A stretch of 16,000 bases of DNA from Collinsella sp. AM33-4BH (GCF_003469205.1 NZ_QSIN01000008.1:119095-135094); one strand, 5' to 3'. Shown: positions 5,945 to 15,100, counted from the stretch's first letter. Made by a program: numbers and translations. The notes: generated by a model not told the origin, from the sequence alone.

Positions 5945-7891
5945 CTAGAACGTTCCGCCGCCGCCTCCGCCGACGCCGCCACCGCCGCCACCGGAAAAGC
6001 CGCCACCGCTGCCGCCGCTCGAGCTATCGGAACTCGAAGCCAGCTCGCGGATGGTCTCGTGGTACACATCGTTGAACGAATCGAGCGGGGACTCGTTGCC
6101 GTAGTGATGGTAATACCACCAGTAGCAGGGGTAGTTGTCGTAGAAATCGTCACTGTTGCGCAGGTCCGCAGGCACGGCTTCGGCCAGCTGTCGCAGCACT
6201 TCTTTCGAAACGCCCAGGGCAACGCCCATCACCAGAAACTTGTTCCACAAGATCAGGTCGCTGGGGACGGCCTCCTTCAGACGCGTAAAGTCCTCGAGCC
6301 AATGCTTGAGCGCCTTGCAGCGAACCGCCACCTCGGCGCCCTCCGGCGTGTAACGGCGGAAGGTGCAGCTCAGGACAAAGCCCACGATCGTGACGGGGAT
6401 CGAAATCATAGCGGCACCGACGTTGGCGTCCGCAAAGTCGGTATAGAACAGAGAGCCCAAAATGCCAAAGACAATGATGATGCCGAGAACCAGGCCGGCC
6501 ACCATCGCGATAGTGCCATCCGATGCGATAAACTCGCACTCCTCCAGCTTGCCCTTAACCGTGCTCTGATAGTCCTCGAGCTTGTCGCCAACAGATTCAG
6601 TACGCTCGCTGGCATACTCCTCCAGCTCGCTAAACGTGCGCGAACGGACGCCGTCTTTATCGGGCTTAACGCCAGCGAAGAAGACCTTGAGCACGTCGCG
6701 ATCGATGCCGTCCTTCTTGGCAGCCTTCCAGGCCTCGTCGGTCACTGTGATGCGATACGTCTGCTCCTCTTTTTCGCGACGGAGCAGACCCTTCTTCTTG
6801 GTCTCGGTCGCTTCTTCCAGCTTGATCACGCGGTCGTCGGTCAGCTTCATCAGCGTGGCGATATATGCCTGATCGGGCACGTCGTTCCAGCTCATAAGAG
6901 TTGCAAGCACCGCGGGATGATCGGCGGAGGGCACATCGCGGAAGTACTCGTCCTGGAAGAGCGGCTTGGGCTTGGGCCTGCGCAGCTTGAGCATCACGAT
7001 TACACCGGTATAGGCAACCGCCACAACAACACACACCACGGCAATCGCGCTGGCAACCGCACGCGCGTGCTCACGGCGGGCGTTAGCTTCGTCGGCCCAT
7101 TCCTTCTCTTCGCTCAGGATCGTTGACATGCGCTCTTCGCCCGAAGCGGCAAGCTGCGGCACCCAGTCGCTAGGGAAGGCGATGCGTGCCTCGGCGAATT
7201 CGCCCTGGTGCACGCAGGGAATGGTATAGGTGACCATGGGCTCGTCCGCATCGAGCGACACGTCGCCCGTCAGCGGGCCGTGGCCCCATGCGCGGAAGTT
7301 ATCGCCCTTGACGGCAGCCGCCCCGGCAGCGGCATTTGCAAAGTAGACTTCCATCTCGACGTCATCGGAGTCCGCCGACCAGCCGTCGCCGACGAATTTC
7401 CAGTAGAGCTCGGCGGTATCGGCCCAGTTCATAACCGCACCGGTCATGGAATAACTCACGTAGTAGATTGCGCTGTCGCCGCTCTCGTGAGGGCTGAACA
7501 CCTTAATCTTTACGCCGTCGTCGGACTGTTCCACCGTGTAAACGCCGTCGTCGCCTTTATTTGCGCTGTCGACCTTGTTAAACGCAGTGTCGTCTTCCTC
7601 GACGCTCAGCACATTGACGACCACCGAGCCGCCTTGCTGGTTAGAGCCTGTATTGATATCCCAATACACGCCGTTAATGTCATCGTCGAAATCGAACTGG
7701 CGTCCCTCGACAACGGTCAGCGAGCCATCGGCCTCAACCGTGGCACCGATATAGGTTTGGCTCATGGAGTAGCCGTCGGCGTGCGCGACGGCAGGCAGCA
7801 GCAACAACGCAAGCGCGACGAGTGCGCAGACGGAAGCGAACCGCGCAAACAGGCGGCGCTGCCGACAGGGCTGGGCAACGGGGGCGTTCAT
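5945..7891 (-). CDS. DUF2207 family membrane protein with Gly-rich C-terminus
   Basis: A 648-residue envelope protein of the DUF2207 family (YciQ-like), whose function is unknown. Order: signal peptide (positive start, hydrophobic core about 20-34, likely cut after AHA near 38); an extracytoplasmic beta-rich DUF2207 domain to about 265; a transmembrane helix at about 279-300; a cytoplasmic domain; a transmembrane pair at about 461-482 and 491-511; a second cytoplasmic part; and a tail of Ser and Gly runs ending GGGGGGTF, typical of the family. A 12-codon-longer start exists at 7927, but the ATG at 7889-7891 has AAAGGA seven to eight bases upstream. In addition, a GTCACA/GACAAT promoter-like pair would place the transcript start within the longer version. 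The terminator at 5728-5768 probably ends the mRNA. Confidence 0.9.
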   Translation of the reverse strand: MNAPVAQPCRQRRLFARFASVCALVALALLLLPAVAHADGYSMSQTYIGATVEADGSLTVVEGRQFDFDDDINGVYWDINTGSNQQGGSVVVNVLSVEEDDTAFNKVDSANKGDDGVYTVEQSDDGVKIKVFSPHESGDSAIYYVSYSMTGAVMNWADTAELYWKFVGDGWSADSDDVEMEVYFANAAAGAAAVKGDNFRAWGHGPLTGDVSLDADEPMVTYTIPCVHQGEFAEARIAFPSDWVPQLAASGEERMSTILSEEKEWADEANARREHARAVASAIAVVCVVVAVAYTGVIVMLKLRRPKPKPLFQDEYFRDVPSADHPAVLATLMSWNDVPDQAYIATLMKLTDDRVIKLEEATETKKKGLLRREKEEQTYRITVTDEAWKAAKKDGIDRDVLKVFFAGVKPDKDGVRSRTFSELEEYASERTESVGDKLEDYQSTVKGKLEECEFIASDGTIAMVAGLVLGIIIVFGILGSLFYTDFADANVGAAMISIPVTIVGFVLSCTFRRYTPEGAEVAVRCKALKHWLEDFTRLKEAVPSDLILWNKFLVMGVALGVSKEVLRQLAEAVPADLRNSDDFYDNYPCYWWYYHHYGNESPLDSFNDVYHETIRELASSSDSSSGGSGGGFSGGGGGGVGGGGGGTF

Positions 7892-7993
7892 AGGCACATC
7901 CTTTGTCTGTGGTACCAGTAGCGTCATTGTCCCACGTTTGCGGGTTCATGTGACGAACATCTAGGTCAGCGGAGCGTCAAAACGGGACAAAAG

Positions 7994-8212
7994 TCACGCC
8001 CGCCGCCGGCACCTGGTGACGTTCCCTATCTGCCGGTAATCTGGAACACTCCTTGGCATAGCCCGCTCCGGCAATAGATACCACTTCATAGCTCCATCAC
8101 AGGTGTAGCGGCTTTGTGTGGGCGCGGCATTCGCTGATTGAGCCGCCAGTTGAGGGGCATAAAGCAGTTGAGCGAAAACGGTTTGCCCCTTTGCCGTCCG
8201 CTTGAGGATCAT
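7994..8212 (-). CDS. Doubtful 72-residue ORF
   Basis: An open frame of 72 codons starting MILKRTAKGQTVFAQ. I do not recognise it. In its favour, AAGGGGG lies four to five bases before the ATG. Against it, composition is unremarkable, no domain or membrane segment is visible, and a hairpin (8230-8263) lies just upstream in its would-be leader. It could be a spurious frame over an RNA or repeat on the other strand. Confidence 0.25.
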   Translation of the reverse strand: MILKRTAKGQTVFAQLLYAPQLAAQSANAAPTQSRYTCDGAMKWYLLPERAMPRSVPDYRQIGNVTRCRRRA

Positions 8213-8263
8213 GTCCCCCTTTTCCGCGGAAACTCCGGCAGTTGCGAAGAGCTGCCGGGGTTT
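8053..8263 (+). ncRNA. Possible small RNA: promoter-like pair to hairpin terminator
   Basis: TTGGCA (8053-8058) and TAGATA (8075-8080) with a 16-base spacer could start a plus-strand transcript near 8087. AAACTCCGGCAG (8230-8241) pairs with CTGCCGGGGTTT (8252-8263), one G-U wobble in plus-strand RNA, followed by a T-rich run. AGGGGCA (8153-8159) pairs with TGCCCCT (8184-8190) in between. No plus-strand gene precedes the hairpin, so it needs another transcript to terminate. This is a hypothesis from signals alone; no RNA family is recognised. Confidence 0.25.
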
Positions 8264-8270
8264 CTGTCGT
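8230..8270 (+). terminator. Hairpin with T-rich 3' flank, plus strand
   Basis: A 12-base-pair stem (8230-8241 with 8252-8263, one T-G wobble) around TTGCGAAGAG is followed by TTTCTGTCGTTT. It has the form of an intrinsic terminator on the plus strand. It has no plus-strand gene upstream within 2 kb, which makes its role unclear; it may also insulate gluQ. Confidence 0.5.
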
Positions 8271-8388
8271 TTGAGGGCTAGATTGATTGACGACGATTAA
8301 GGCGCCGAGCCGGTGGTCCGGCACGCGCAACGTGTGGCCGCGGCAACTTGCGAGCATCGACGACGCCTCCCCTCACCTCACCCCGCGC

Positions 8389-8402
8389 TATACTCGTCCG
8401 CA
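8389..8402 (+). promoter_or_regulatory. -10 element placing the gluQ transcript start at its ATG
   Basis: TATACT at 8389-8394 is a close match to the -10 consensus. The expected start of transcription, about seven bases downstream, falls on or next to the ATG at 8402. There is no Shine-Dalgarno sequence before that ATG. This suggests a leaderless mRNA. No good -35 hexamer is seen at the usual distance. Confidence 0.45.
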
Positions 8403-9421
8403 TGGATATCAACGCATGCAACATAGCAACGCCCGCCGTGGCCACGTCGACGGCGACCAACAGCAAGCTCGTCCCCGCCCCCGCGCCTGTCGTGGGCCGT
8501 TTTGCCCCGTCACCCTCGGGCCGCATGCACCTGGGCAACGTGTTCAGCTGCCTGTGCGCGTGGCTTTCGGCCCGCAGCCAGGGCGGCAGCATCGTGTTAC
8601 GCATTGAGGACCTGGACGATCGCTGCAAGCGCCCCGAACTTGCCGCTCAATTGATTGACGACCTGGCCTGGCTGGGGCTGGAGTGGGACGAAGGCCCCTA
8701 CTACCAGCACGACCGCCTGGACTTGTACGAGGACGCCCTGCACCAGTTGCAATACGCCGGCCTCACCTATCCCTGCTTTTGCACACGCGCCGAGCTCCAC
8801 GCCGCGAGTGCACCGCACGCGAGCGACGGCACGCCCATCTACCGTGGCGCCTGCCGAAGTCTTTCGGCCGAGGAGGTGGCCCGCCGCAGCGCCCTGCGCG
8901 CGCCGGCCACACGTCTGCGCGTGCCCACCGTCGACGACCTCGCAGACGACGTGATCGAATTTGTGGATCGCACGTACGGCGCCCAATGCGAAGCACTCGC
9001 CACCGAGTGCGGCGACTTTTTGGTGCGCCGCAGCGACGGCGTGTTTGCCTATCAGCTAGCCGTGGTGGTCGACGACGCTGCCATGGGCGTCACCGAGGTC
9101 GTGCGCGGATGCGACCTGCTGGGGTCCACGCCGCGCCAGATCTATCTGCAGCACCTGTTGGGACTGCCCACGCCGCACTACGCACATATTCCGCTGCTCA
9201 TGGCACCGGACGGCCGCCGCCTTTCCAAACGAGACCGCGATCTGGACCTGGGCGAACTCCGCGCCCGCTTTGGCACGCCCGAAGCGCTGCTGGGTTGGCT
9301 CGCCGGACAAACAAGCATCGCGCCGGGCACCACGCCGCGCTCTGCCGAGCAGCTGGTCGAGCATTTTAGCTGGGATGTTATCCGCAAGCACAGGGAGAAC
9401 ATTACCGTAACGGCTGAGTAA
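8402..9421 (+). CDS. gluQ: Glutamyl-Q tRNA(Asp) synthetase
   Basis: A 339-residue class I synthetase-like enzyme. It attaches glutamate to the queuine ring at position 34 of tRNA(Asp) instead of to a tRNA 3' end. It equals the catalytic half of glutamyl-tRNA synthetase and lacks the anticodon-binding domain, as the family does. The start of the Rossmann fold is GRFAPSPSGRMHLGN (32-46), with HLGN as the HIGH motif, then RIEDLD (67-72). The zinc site specific to this family is visible: C125, C127, Y147, C151. The KMSKS loop is RRLSKRD (272-278). The about 30-residue Ala/Thr-rich extension before the fold is unusual. A TTG 18 codons upstream is in frame, but ATG 8402 is better placed after the -10 element. 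It ends 15 bases from the convergent phosphoesterase gene. Confidence 0.93.
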   Translation: MDINACNIATPAVATSTATNSKLVPAPAPVVGRFAPSPSGRMHLGNVFSCLCAWLSARSQGGSIVLRIEDLDDRCKRPELAAQLIDDLAWLGLEWDEGPYYQHDRLDLYEDALHQLQYAGLTYPCFCTRAELHAASAPHASDGTPIYRGACRSLSAEEVARRSALRAPATRLRVPTVDDLADDVIEFVDRTYGAQCEALATECGDFLVRRSDGVFAYQLAVVVDDAAMGVTEVVRGCDLLGSTPRQIYLQHLLGLPTPHYAHIPLLMAPDGRRLSKRDRDLDLGELRARFGTPEALLGWLAGQTSIAPGTTPRSAEQLVEHFSWDVIRKHRENITVTAE

Positions 9422-9436
9422 TCAGGCACCCCACCC

Positions 9437-10162
9437 CTACGCAACATCCCAGGGCTGGAGTTCGTCGCCCAGGCGAACGATGCAGTCGTAGAGCACGGTA
9501 TGGCGCTCGGCCGGGTTGGCATCCCGATGAAAATGCCCGTAGTACCAGCGCTTGTAGTCCAAGCGGTCCTCCAGCTCATCGAAAAACGCCGTAAGCCGAT
9601 CAACGGCGGGGCAATTCCAGCCGGGCGCCGGATAAAGCGTGGGCGAAAGCATGCGCGTAGAGCAGGTGTGGGTGACCACGTAGTCGACCTTCCAGCCCAC
9701 GCCGTCGAGCTTTGTCCGCGCCTCCTCAAAGTTGCGCTCGTCCGGCAGCTCCTGCGGCCACCAGCTGGAATACGGAATGCGGTATTCCTTGTCCACGCTC
9801 GTGGCGCCGCCCATGGTAAAGACCGTTGAGCCGTCGAGTTCAAAAACCTCGCCGCGCGTCAGGCGCCGTATGGGCGAGGTGTCCGACAGGCGCTGTGTCA
9901 GTCCGCCGTGCCACAACTCCATGGGTCGCTCCGCCCAGTGGTCGAAACGTTCGTGGTTGCCGTCGACGAACAGCACGGTATAGGGGCGCGACTCCAGCCA
10001 AGCGATGTCGGCGCACTCCTCGGCAGAGAAATCCCACGGAAGGCCAAAGTCGCCGGCAATGATGAGATAGTCGTCGCTCGTCAGGCTTTCCCCAAGATCC
10101 CAATCGCGCAGCTTTTGCATGTCAGCGCCGCCATGGACGTCGCCCGTCACATAGACCGTCAT
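9437..10162 (-). CDS. Calcineurin-like metallophosphoesterase (third gene of operon)
   Basis: A 241-residue cytoplasmic two-metal phosphoesterase. Ligands in order: GDVHG with D8 and H10, GDFG with D38, GNHE with N69 and H70, TH with H165, and GHFH with H210 and H212, so the site is complete. No signal or membrane segment is seen. It is a paralogue of the first operon gene (10807-11562): shared landmarks are the start VTGDVHG, WKVDYVVTH (157-165) and RLDY before GHxH. Its ATG overlaps the stop of the preceding gene as ATGA, so translation is coupled. The substrate is unknown; the family includes phosphoprotein, nucleotide and nucleic-acid phosphatases. Confidence 0.9.
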   Translation of the reverse strand: MTVYVTGDVHGGADMQKLRDWDLGESLTSDDYLIIAGDFGLPWDFSAEECADIAWLESRPYTVLFVDGNHERFDHWAERPMELWHGGLTQRLSDTSPIRRLTRGEVFELDGSTVFTMGGATSVDKEYRIPYSSWWPQELPDERNFEEARTKLDGVGWKVDYVVTHTCSTRMLSPTLYPAPGWNCPAVDRLTAFFDELEDRLDYKRWYYGHFHRDANPAERHTVLYDCIVRLGDELQPWDVA

Positions 10163-10797
10163 CGGATCACCACTTCCCTCTTATAGGTTTCGAGATCGCG
10201 CTCGACCTGCTCGTCGCCCGTGGCGTTGACCCACCACGGCCACTTAACGCAACACACCGGCTCGTCTACCTGTGCAAACCACGACTTGAGCTCCTCCAGG
10301 CTCACCGGGGCGTAGCCGTTGGCGTCCACGCCCACGTCGTAGCGCAGCAGCCCCTGCCGAAGGTTGAACTTGTTATACGCGTCGCCACAGCTGTGGATAT
10401 GCCCGTGCAAATGCCAGCCGCCGTGCGACATACCCTGCCAGTCGACCATGGGATAGTGGCTCAGCACGATTTTCTGACGGTCGATCTTGAGCACGCAAAT
10501 GGGCGGCTCGACGATAAAAGCATCCGCCACCGCAGGCTGCGTCCAGTCTTTATCGTGGTTGCCGGGCAGCAGATGGATGCGCTTGCATGCAATGCTTTTG
10601 CGCAACTCGTAGGCATCTTGGACCGTCATCTTAAAGCTGAAGTCACCCAAAATGTAAAGCTCGTCATCCGCAGCGACCTTGCTATTAATGCTAGCGACCA
10701 TGGCGTCGTTCATCTGCCCAACAGTCGACCAAGGCCTGTCGGCGAGCCGCAGCATGTTCTCGTGCCCAAAGTGGGTATCGCTGGTAAACCAGATCAT
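10159..10797 (-). CDS. Metallophosphoesterase of a different subfamily (second gene of operon)
   Basis: A 212-residue calcineurin-like phosphoesterase of the short type often annotated as 'phosphoesterase or hydrolase' (COG4186-like). Motifs: SDTHFGH with D7 and H9, GDF with D52, GNHD with N80 and H81, SHYP with H114, HGHIH at 131-135, and the typical ending YDVGVDANGYAPVSLEEL. This ending separates it from its two neighbours, so it did not arise by simple tandem duplication. The tail after about 175 (CCVKWPWW) is Trp-rich and additional to the core. AGGAGG five bases before the ATG overlaps the stop region of the upstream gene, and its own stop overlaps the next start by four bases. Substrate unknown. 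Confidence 0.9.
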   Translation of the reverse strand: MIWFTSDTHFGHENMLRLADRPWSTVGQMNDAMVASINSKVAADDELYILGDFSFKMTVQDAYELRKSIACKRIHLLPGNHDKDWTQPAVADAFIVEPPICVLKIDRQKIVLSHYPMVDWQGMSHGGWHLHGHIHSCGDAYNKFNLRQGLLRYDVGVDANGYAPVSLEELKSWFAQVDEPVCCVKWPWWVNATGDEQVERDLETYKREVVIR

Positions 10798-10806
10798 GGG
10801 GACCTC

Positions 10807-11562
10807 CTAACGCTCTTGCTCAAAATAGTCACTCGCCGTCTCATCCTGCCCATCGGCACATCGCGCTTCGATCGGCACGATATCTTGGTAGATAAGGCGA
10901 TGCTTGTCATCGCGCCATTCATCGTCATGGTAATGGCCAAAGAACCAGGTTCGGTAGTCGAGCCGCCCGTCGAGCTCGCCCAAAAAGGCCTGCAGCGAAT
11001 CGTCGTAGAACTCGCGATTGCACTCCATGCACAGCTCGTCAGCCAAATCGACCGGCGCCTCGTGCGTCACAACATAGTCGACCTTCCAGCCCGCGCGATC
11101 GAGCGAGGCGCGACAGTGTTTGATCTCGCGCTCACTCGGCATCTCCTCGGGCCACCACGTCTTTCCCTCCTGACGCCACTGTTTGTCATGGCTCGCGGCG
11201 CCACCCATGGCGAGCACCGTGGTCCCCGTGATGTCGAACACCTCGCCGCGCATCAGGTGCAGCACGTGCGGGCGAACCTCGTGAACGAGGCCCCCGTTCC
11301 ACTCACGCATTGGCAGCCCCGCCAGCAGATGATGGTTCTCGTGATTGCCGTCGACAAAACACGTGGTCCAGGGCTTGGACTCAAACCAGTCGAGCCAGTA
11401 TTTGTCGGTGTTCGAGCCGCTCCATATAAAGCCAAAGTCGCCGGCAACGATGACAACGTCATCGCGCGTCAGCGTTCGACCCAATGGCCAAACGCGCGAC
11501 GAGAAGCGACTCGCCCCATACTCGGCAACACCGTGAACGTCTCCGGTAACGAAAATAGACAT
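10807..11562 (-). CDS. Calcineurin-like metallophosphoesterase (first gene of operon)
   Basis: A 251-residue soluble phosphoesterase with all metal ligands: D8 and H10 (GDVHG), D42 (GDFG), N73 and H74 (GNHE), H167 (THEAP), H210 and H212 (GHYH). It is paralogous to the third gene of the operon but has a longer acidic C-terminal tail (about 232-251). The ATG at 11560-11562 is preceded by GGAGG nine bases away; a TTG one codon upstream would be six bases from it, so the exact start is uncertain by one residue. Nine bases separate it from the next gene. No clear promoter is recognisable in the 128 bases upstream. Confidence 0.9.
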   Translation of the reverse strand: MSIFVTGDVHGVAEYGASRFSSRVWPLGRTLTRDDVVIVAGDFGFIWSGSNTDKYWLDWFESKPWTTCFVDGNHENHHLLAGLPMREWNGGLVHEVRPHVLHLMRGEVFDITGTTVLAMGGAASHDKQWRQEGKTWWPEEMPSEREIKHCRASLDRAGWKVDYVVTHEAPVDLADELCMECNREFYDDSLQAFLGELDGRLDYRTWFFGHYHDDEWRDDKHRLIYQDIVPIEARCADGQDETASDYFEQER

Positions 11563-11690
11563 CAAACAACACCTCCGTGCTGTGCGACTCTGGACAAATC
11601 AATGGAAGAAATTGCAGGCCGGGCCGGCATCTGTATCCCTTAGGGCTTACCCTTCGTTCTTCCATCCAAACGGATCAAACACCCAAAAAA

Positions 11691-12056
11691 CTAGATCGAG
11701 CACACTGTTGGCGGGCAGCATGTTGGGCAGGGCGTCTTGCCTCGCTTGAGTGCAGCCGCTAATGGTACGCTTGTTTTAATGGCGTTTTGAGGAAGGCTTT
11801 TGCACCCCGTAGAACGGTGGTAAATCTTGCCGTTCTTAGTGACGATTACCTTGATTTTTGAGGTATCCACGCTGCGGGGCTCGATGGGCGCAGCCACCTC
11901 TTGACGAGCTGGCGCTGTTTTCCAAGGCTTGCCTCTCGAAAAACCAAAATCGCAGAATCGATTGATATAGCTGTCGAAACATCCATCGAACAGCAACCCC
12001 GTTGCCAGACCCGCCATGAATCCGCAGGCGATCGCGGCCTCTCCTCTTATTTGCAT
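11691..12056 (-). CDS. Small membrane-anchored protein with Ada-like Cys motif
   Basis: A 121-residue protein with a short hydrophobic N-terminal segment (about 8-24), a linker rich in Pro and charged residues, and a C-terminal domain. The domain reads VTKNGKIYHRSTGCKSL (72-88) ... GKTPCPTCCP (106-115). A YHxxxC plus PCxxC pattern of this kind occurs in many small bacterial proteins and resembles the zinc-binding four-Cys domain of Ada. Here C85, C110 and C113 plus H80 could be metal ligands (C114 is adjacent). The start was chosen at methionine 12056 because AAGGAGGGA lies just upstream; a longer frame exists but runs into the terminator hairpin. It follows the CAP protein gene past its terminator, so it is probably expressed separately. 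Function unknown. Confidence 0.75.
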   Translation of the reverse strand: MQIRGEAAIACGFMAGLATGLLFDGCFDSYINRFCDFGFSRGKPWKTAPARQEVAAPIEPRSVDTSKIKVIVTKNGKIYHRSTGCKSLPQNAIKTSVPLAAALKRGKTPCPTCCPPTVCSI

Positions 12057-12082
12057 ATATCCCTCCTTAATCAATCTTGAAG

Positions 12083-12129
12083 AAAAAGGCGGCGCGCGCC
12101 GCAGAGCCCATGCCCCTGCGGTGCGCGCC
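12083..12129 (-). terminator. Rho-independent terminator of the CAP surface-protein gene
   Basis: On the minus strand a GC-rich 14-base stem (12116-12129 with 12091-12104, one wobble-type mismatch) around an 11-base loop is followed by GCC and five T (12083-12087). It begins 24 bases past the stop codon of the large surface-protein gene. Confidence 0.88.
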
Positions 12130-12152
12130 AAAAACAGCGCGCTTCCCTGTCC

Positions 12153-15100
12153 CTAACGGATCAGCTGGCGGCGCTTATCGGACAGGAATACGCCGGCGGC
12201 CACCAGGACCGTGCCGCCGATCACGAAGGTCTCACCCAGCAGCTCGGACGCATCGCCCGTGGCGGGCATCGCCGTCTGCCAAGTCGTGGCCTCGGTCTTT
12301 GCCTCCGCATGCTTGGCCTGGTACGTCACTTGCGTGACGGGCTGGGTCTGCTCGCCGTTTCCGCGGTCGGCGGCCTCTTGGCGAGCGATCTCGGCGTTAA
12401 GCTCGGCAATAGCCTGGTCGAGCTCGACCTTGGCGGCGGTGTAGTTGGCGAGCGCCTCCAAGTATGCCGGCGCCACGGCATCCGTCGCAGCCACGGCGTC
12501 ATCGAGTTCGGCCTTGGCGGTCGCGGCACGCTCGGCGGCATCGTGGGCCGCAGCGATCTTGGCGTTAAGTACCTCGTCCGCATCGTCAGTGCTGCCGTTG
12601 ACAATGGCTTCGGCAATATTGATTCTGCGCAGGCGGGCAACCGCGGCGGCAGAGGCGTCGCGCGCGACAGTCGCATCCACCACGGCATCGTCAGCCTCCA
12701 CCACGTCATACTCGGCATCGCTCACGGCCATCGCCGCTGCATCGAGCGCGGCATCGGCAGTCGCTTTGTCCCCAGTGGCCTTGGCAAGTGCTGCGGCGGC
12801 ATTCTTAAGCTGAGAGGCGCGGGCGGCAGCTGCATCAGATTTTGCCTGAGCCGTTGCCACGACGGCGTCGGCATCGCTTGCAGCCCGCTGCGCCATATCG
12901 AGCTCCACCTGAGTGGCAGCAGCATCGATGCCTGCCTGATCGGCATCGCCTTGGGTGGCAAGAAGTTCGGCCTCCGCCTCGCGCTGATTGGCACGCGCGC
13001 TTTCGAGTGCAGACGACGCCGCATCAAACGCACGCTGAGCAGCGGCGATATCGGCTGAGTACGCCGCTAGCTCATCCTGGGCCGCGGCAAGTGCATCCCG
13101 TTTGTCGCCAACACCGGCACGAGCGGCGTCCAGTGCGCGCTTGGCAGCAGCCACCTTGCCCTTGGCAATGTCGAGCTCGCCAGACTTGGCGGCCACGGCG
13201 TCCTGCGCTGCCGCAACAGCGGCGTTGGCAGCGCTCAAATCGGCGCGGGCATCGCTGACGGCACGCGCGGCGGCGTCAGCTGCAGCCTGCTTTTGCGCCA
13301 CGGCAGCCTGGGCCTCCGAGGCCTTGGTTGCCGCGACATCAACGTTAGCGGCAGCGCGCTCAACCTGGGTTTGCTTTGCTGCAACGGCCTGCGATGCTGC
13401 ACTCACCTTGCTGCCGGCATCGTCGGCAACGCCCTGCGCCACAGCAAGCTCCTTGCGTGCCGCATCCACGCCCTGCTCGGGATTTGCCAACGAGTCACAC
13501 CACGCATTCAACGCAGCCTCATACTCTGCAACCGTCATCGGATTGAGGTTATACGGCTTATACCATTGACCAGAATATACAAATGTTTGCGCCTGTGTAC
13601 TCCCGTACAGCGTCCCTCGCGTGCAAACGCCCATGCCCGTCACGGTGTAATCGGGGTTGATCACGTTGATGTAATGTCCGACCGAAGGGTTTGGTCCACC
13701 GTGCAGTGCGGCGTAGTTATCAATCTGGGAGCTATGCGCTGTATAGAAATCGTAAGCGGCCTTTCCCGTAAGGCCCGACGCGCCCAGCGAGGCGGCGGCA
13801 GCATCAAAGATGGCCTTTTCCTGATCGACCCACTGCTTAAACGGATTGCTTCCGTAGTTCCACGCCACATTCTCGCCCACGTTAAACTGCTGAGCGTGCG
13901 CGACCTTCGTATCGGAGAAGTTCGCGTCGGCGATGGCGGTCGCCATCATGGCATATGTCACCTTGAGCTCGCCTAGGCCAACGCTTGCGCGATACTCGTT
14001 GCACGCTTTGAGCCACACAACCGCCTGCTTCATATTGGTCAGGCTCGTCGCGTCGACTTCCTCGCCCACCTTGTTGTAGCCAGCGAGTTTGCAGTTGAGG
14101 ATGATATCCGCCGCATCGTCGGCACCCACACTCTTAAAGAATGCGATGGCACCCTGGCGGTAGTTCTCCGCCGATGCATTCGCCGTTGCCTGAGCGGCAT
14201 CGAGCTTTGCCTGGGCCTGAGCCACAGCCTGGTCGGCCTGCTGCTTTTGGGCCTTCGCCTGATCGAGCGCCTTGTCGGCAGCGTCTTTCTCGTCCTTGGC
14301 CGCCGAAAGCTTGGCCTGGGCATCGGCCAGCTCCGTGAGCGCACTGGCATGATCGGTCTTGGCCTGGTCAAGAGCGGCGTCGGCAGCGGTCTTGGCAGCA
14401 GCGGCGGCATCCAGCTTTGACTGGGCATCGGCAGCGGCCTGCTGCTGATCGGCAACTGCCTGCTGAGCAGTCTGAACCTCGCCCTCGGCGGCGGCAACGT
14501 CCTGCTCAGCGGCAGCAAGCTCGCTCTCGCACTTCGACTGCGCGGCCTTGGCGGCCGTCAGCGCTTCGGACGCAGCAGCCACCTTTGCCTTGGCGGCCTC
14601 GTACTCCGGGCCCGCGGCGCCCTGCTCGGCTCGATCCAGATCGGCCTTGGCCGCGTCATAGCTCGTCTGCGCGGCATCCACGTCCGCATCTGCCGCGGCC
14701 TTTGCCTGCTGAGCTGCCGAAAGCTTGCCCTGCGCGTCCTGCTGCTTGGCAGCGGCGGCAGTGGCAGCGTCTTGAGCATCCGAGAGCTTGGCCTGCGCAT
14801 CAACGACCTGCTGCTTCGCCTGTTCCAGGTCACTCGCAGCCTGCCCTGCGGCAGCCTGGGCGGCAGCTACAGCCTCGGGCGTAGCATCGGATGCAGCAGC
14901 CTGTGCGGCCTCAAGCGCAGACTGGGCATCACGGGATGCCCTCTGGGCAGCAGTCAGGGCTTCATCCTTGTCCGCCAGCTCCTTCTTGGCAGCATCGAGC
15001 GCAGCCTGAGCGTCCTCAAACGCCTTGACATCCTGATCGGCCTTGTCCTGCGCAGCGCCCAGCTGCTTTTCCAGCTCGGCCGAAGCAGCGGAGGCCGCGC

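Larger units (their letters stand above)
7892..8401. other. Gene-poor stretch of 510 bases between divergent genes
   Basis: This space separates the DUF2207 gene (minus) from gluQ (plus). It holds a candidate 72-codon minus-strand ORF (7994-8212), a plus-strand promoter-like pair (8053-8080) with a terminator-like hairpin (8230-8263), and the gluQ -10 element. No conserved gene is recognisable on the plus strand, which has many stops. A decayed insertion is possible, but I see no transposase fragment. Confidence 0.5.

Noticed and set aside
5774..7126. A 450-codon open frame on the plus strand
   Set aside because: Antisense to the DUF2207 gene and begins inside the inverted-repeat element; no domain is recognisable.
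8348..8401. Upstream TTG start for gluQ
   Set aside because: It has no ribosome site, and the -10 element at 8389-8394 lies downstream of it, so it would not be in the transcript.
10393..11643. A 416-codon open frame on the plus strand
   Set aside because: Antisense to two phosphoesterase genes with intact catalytic motifs.
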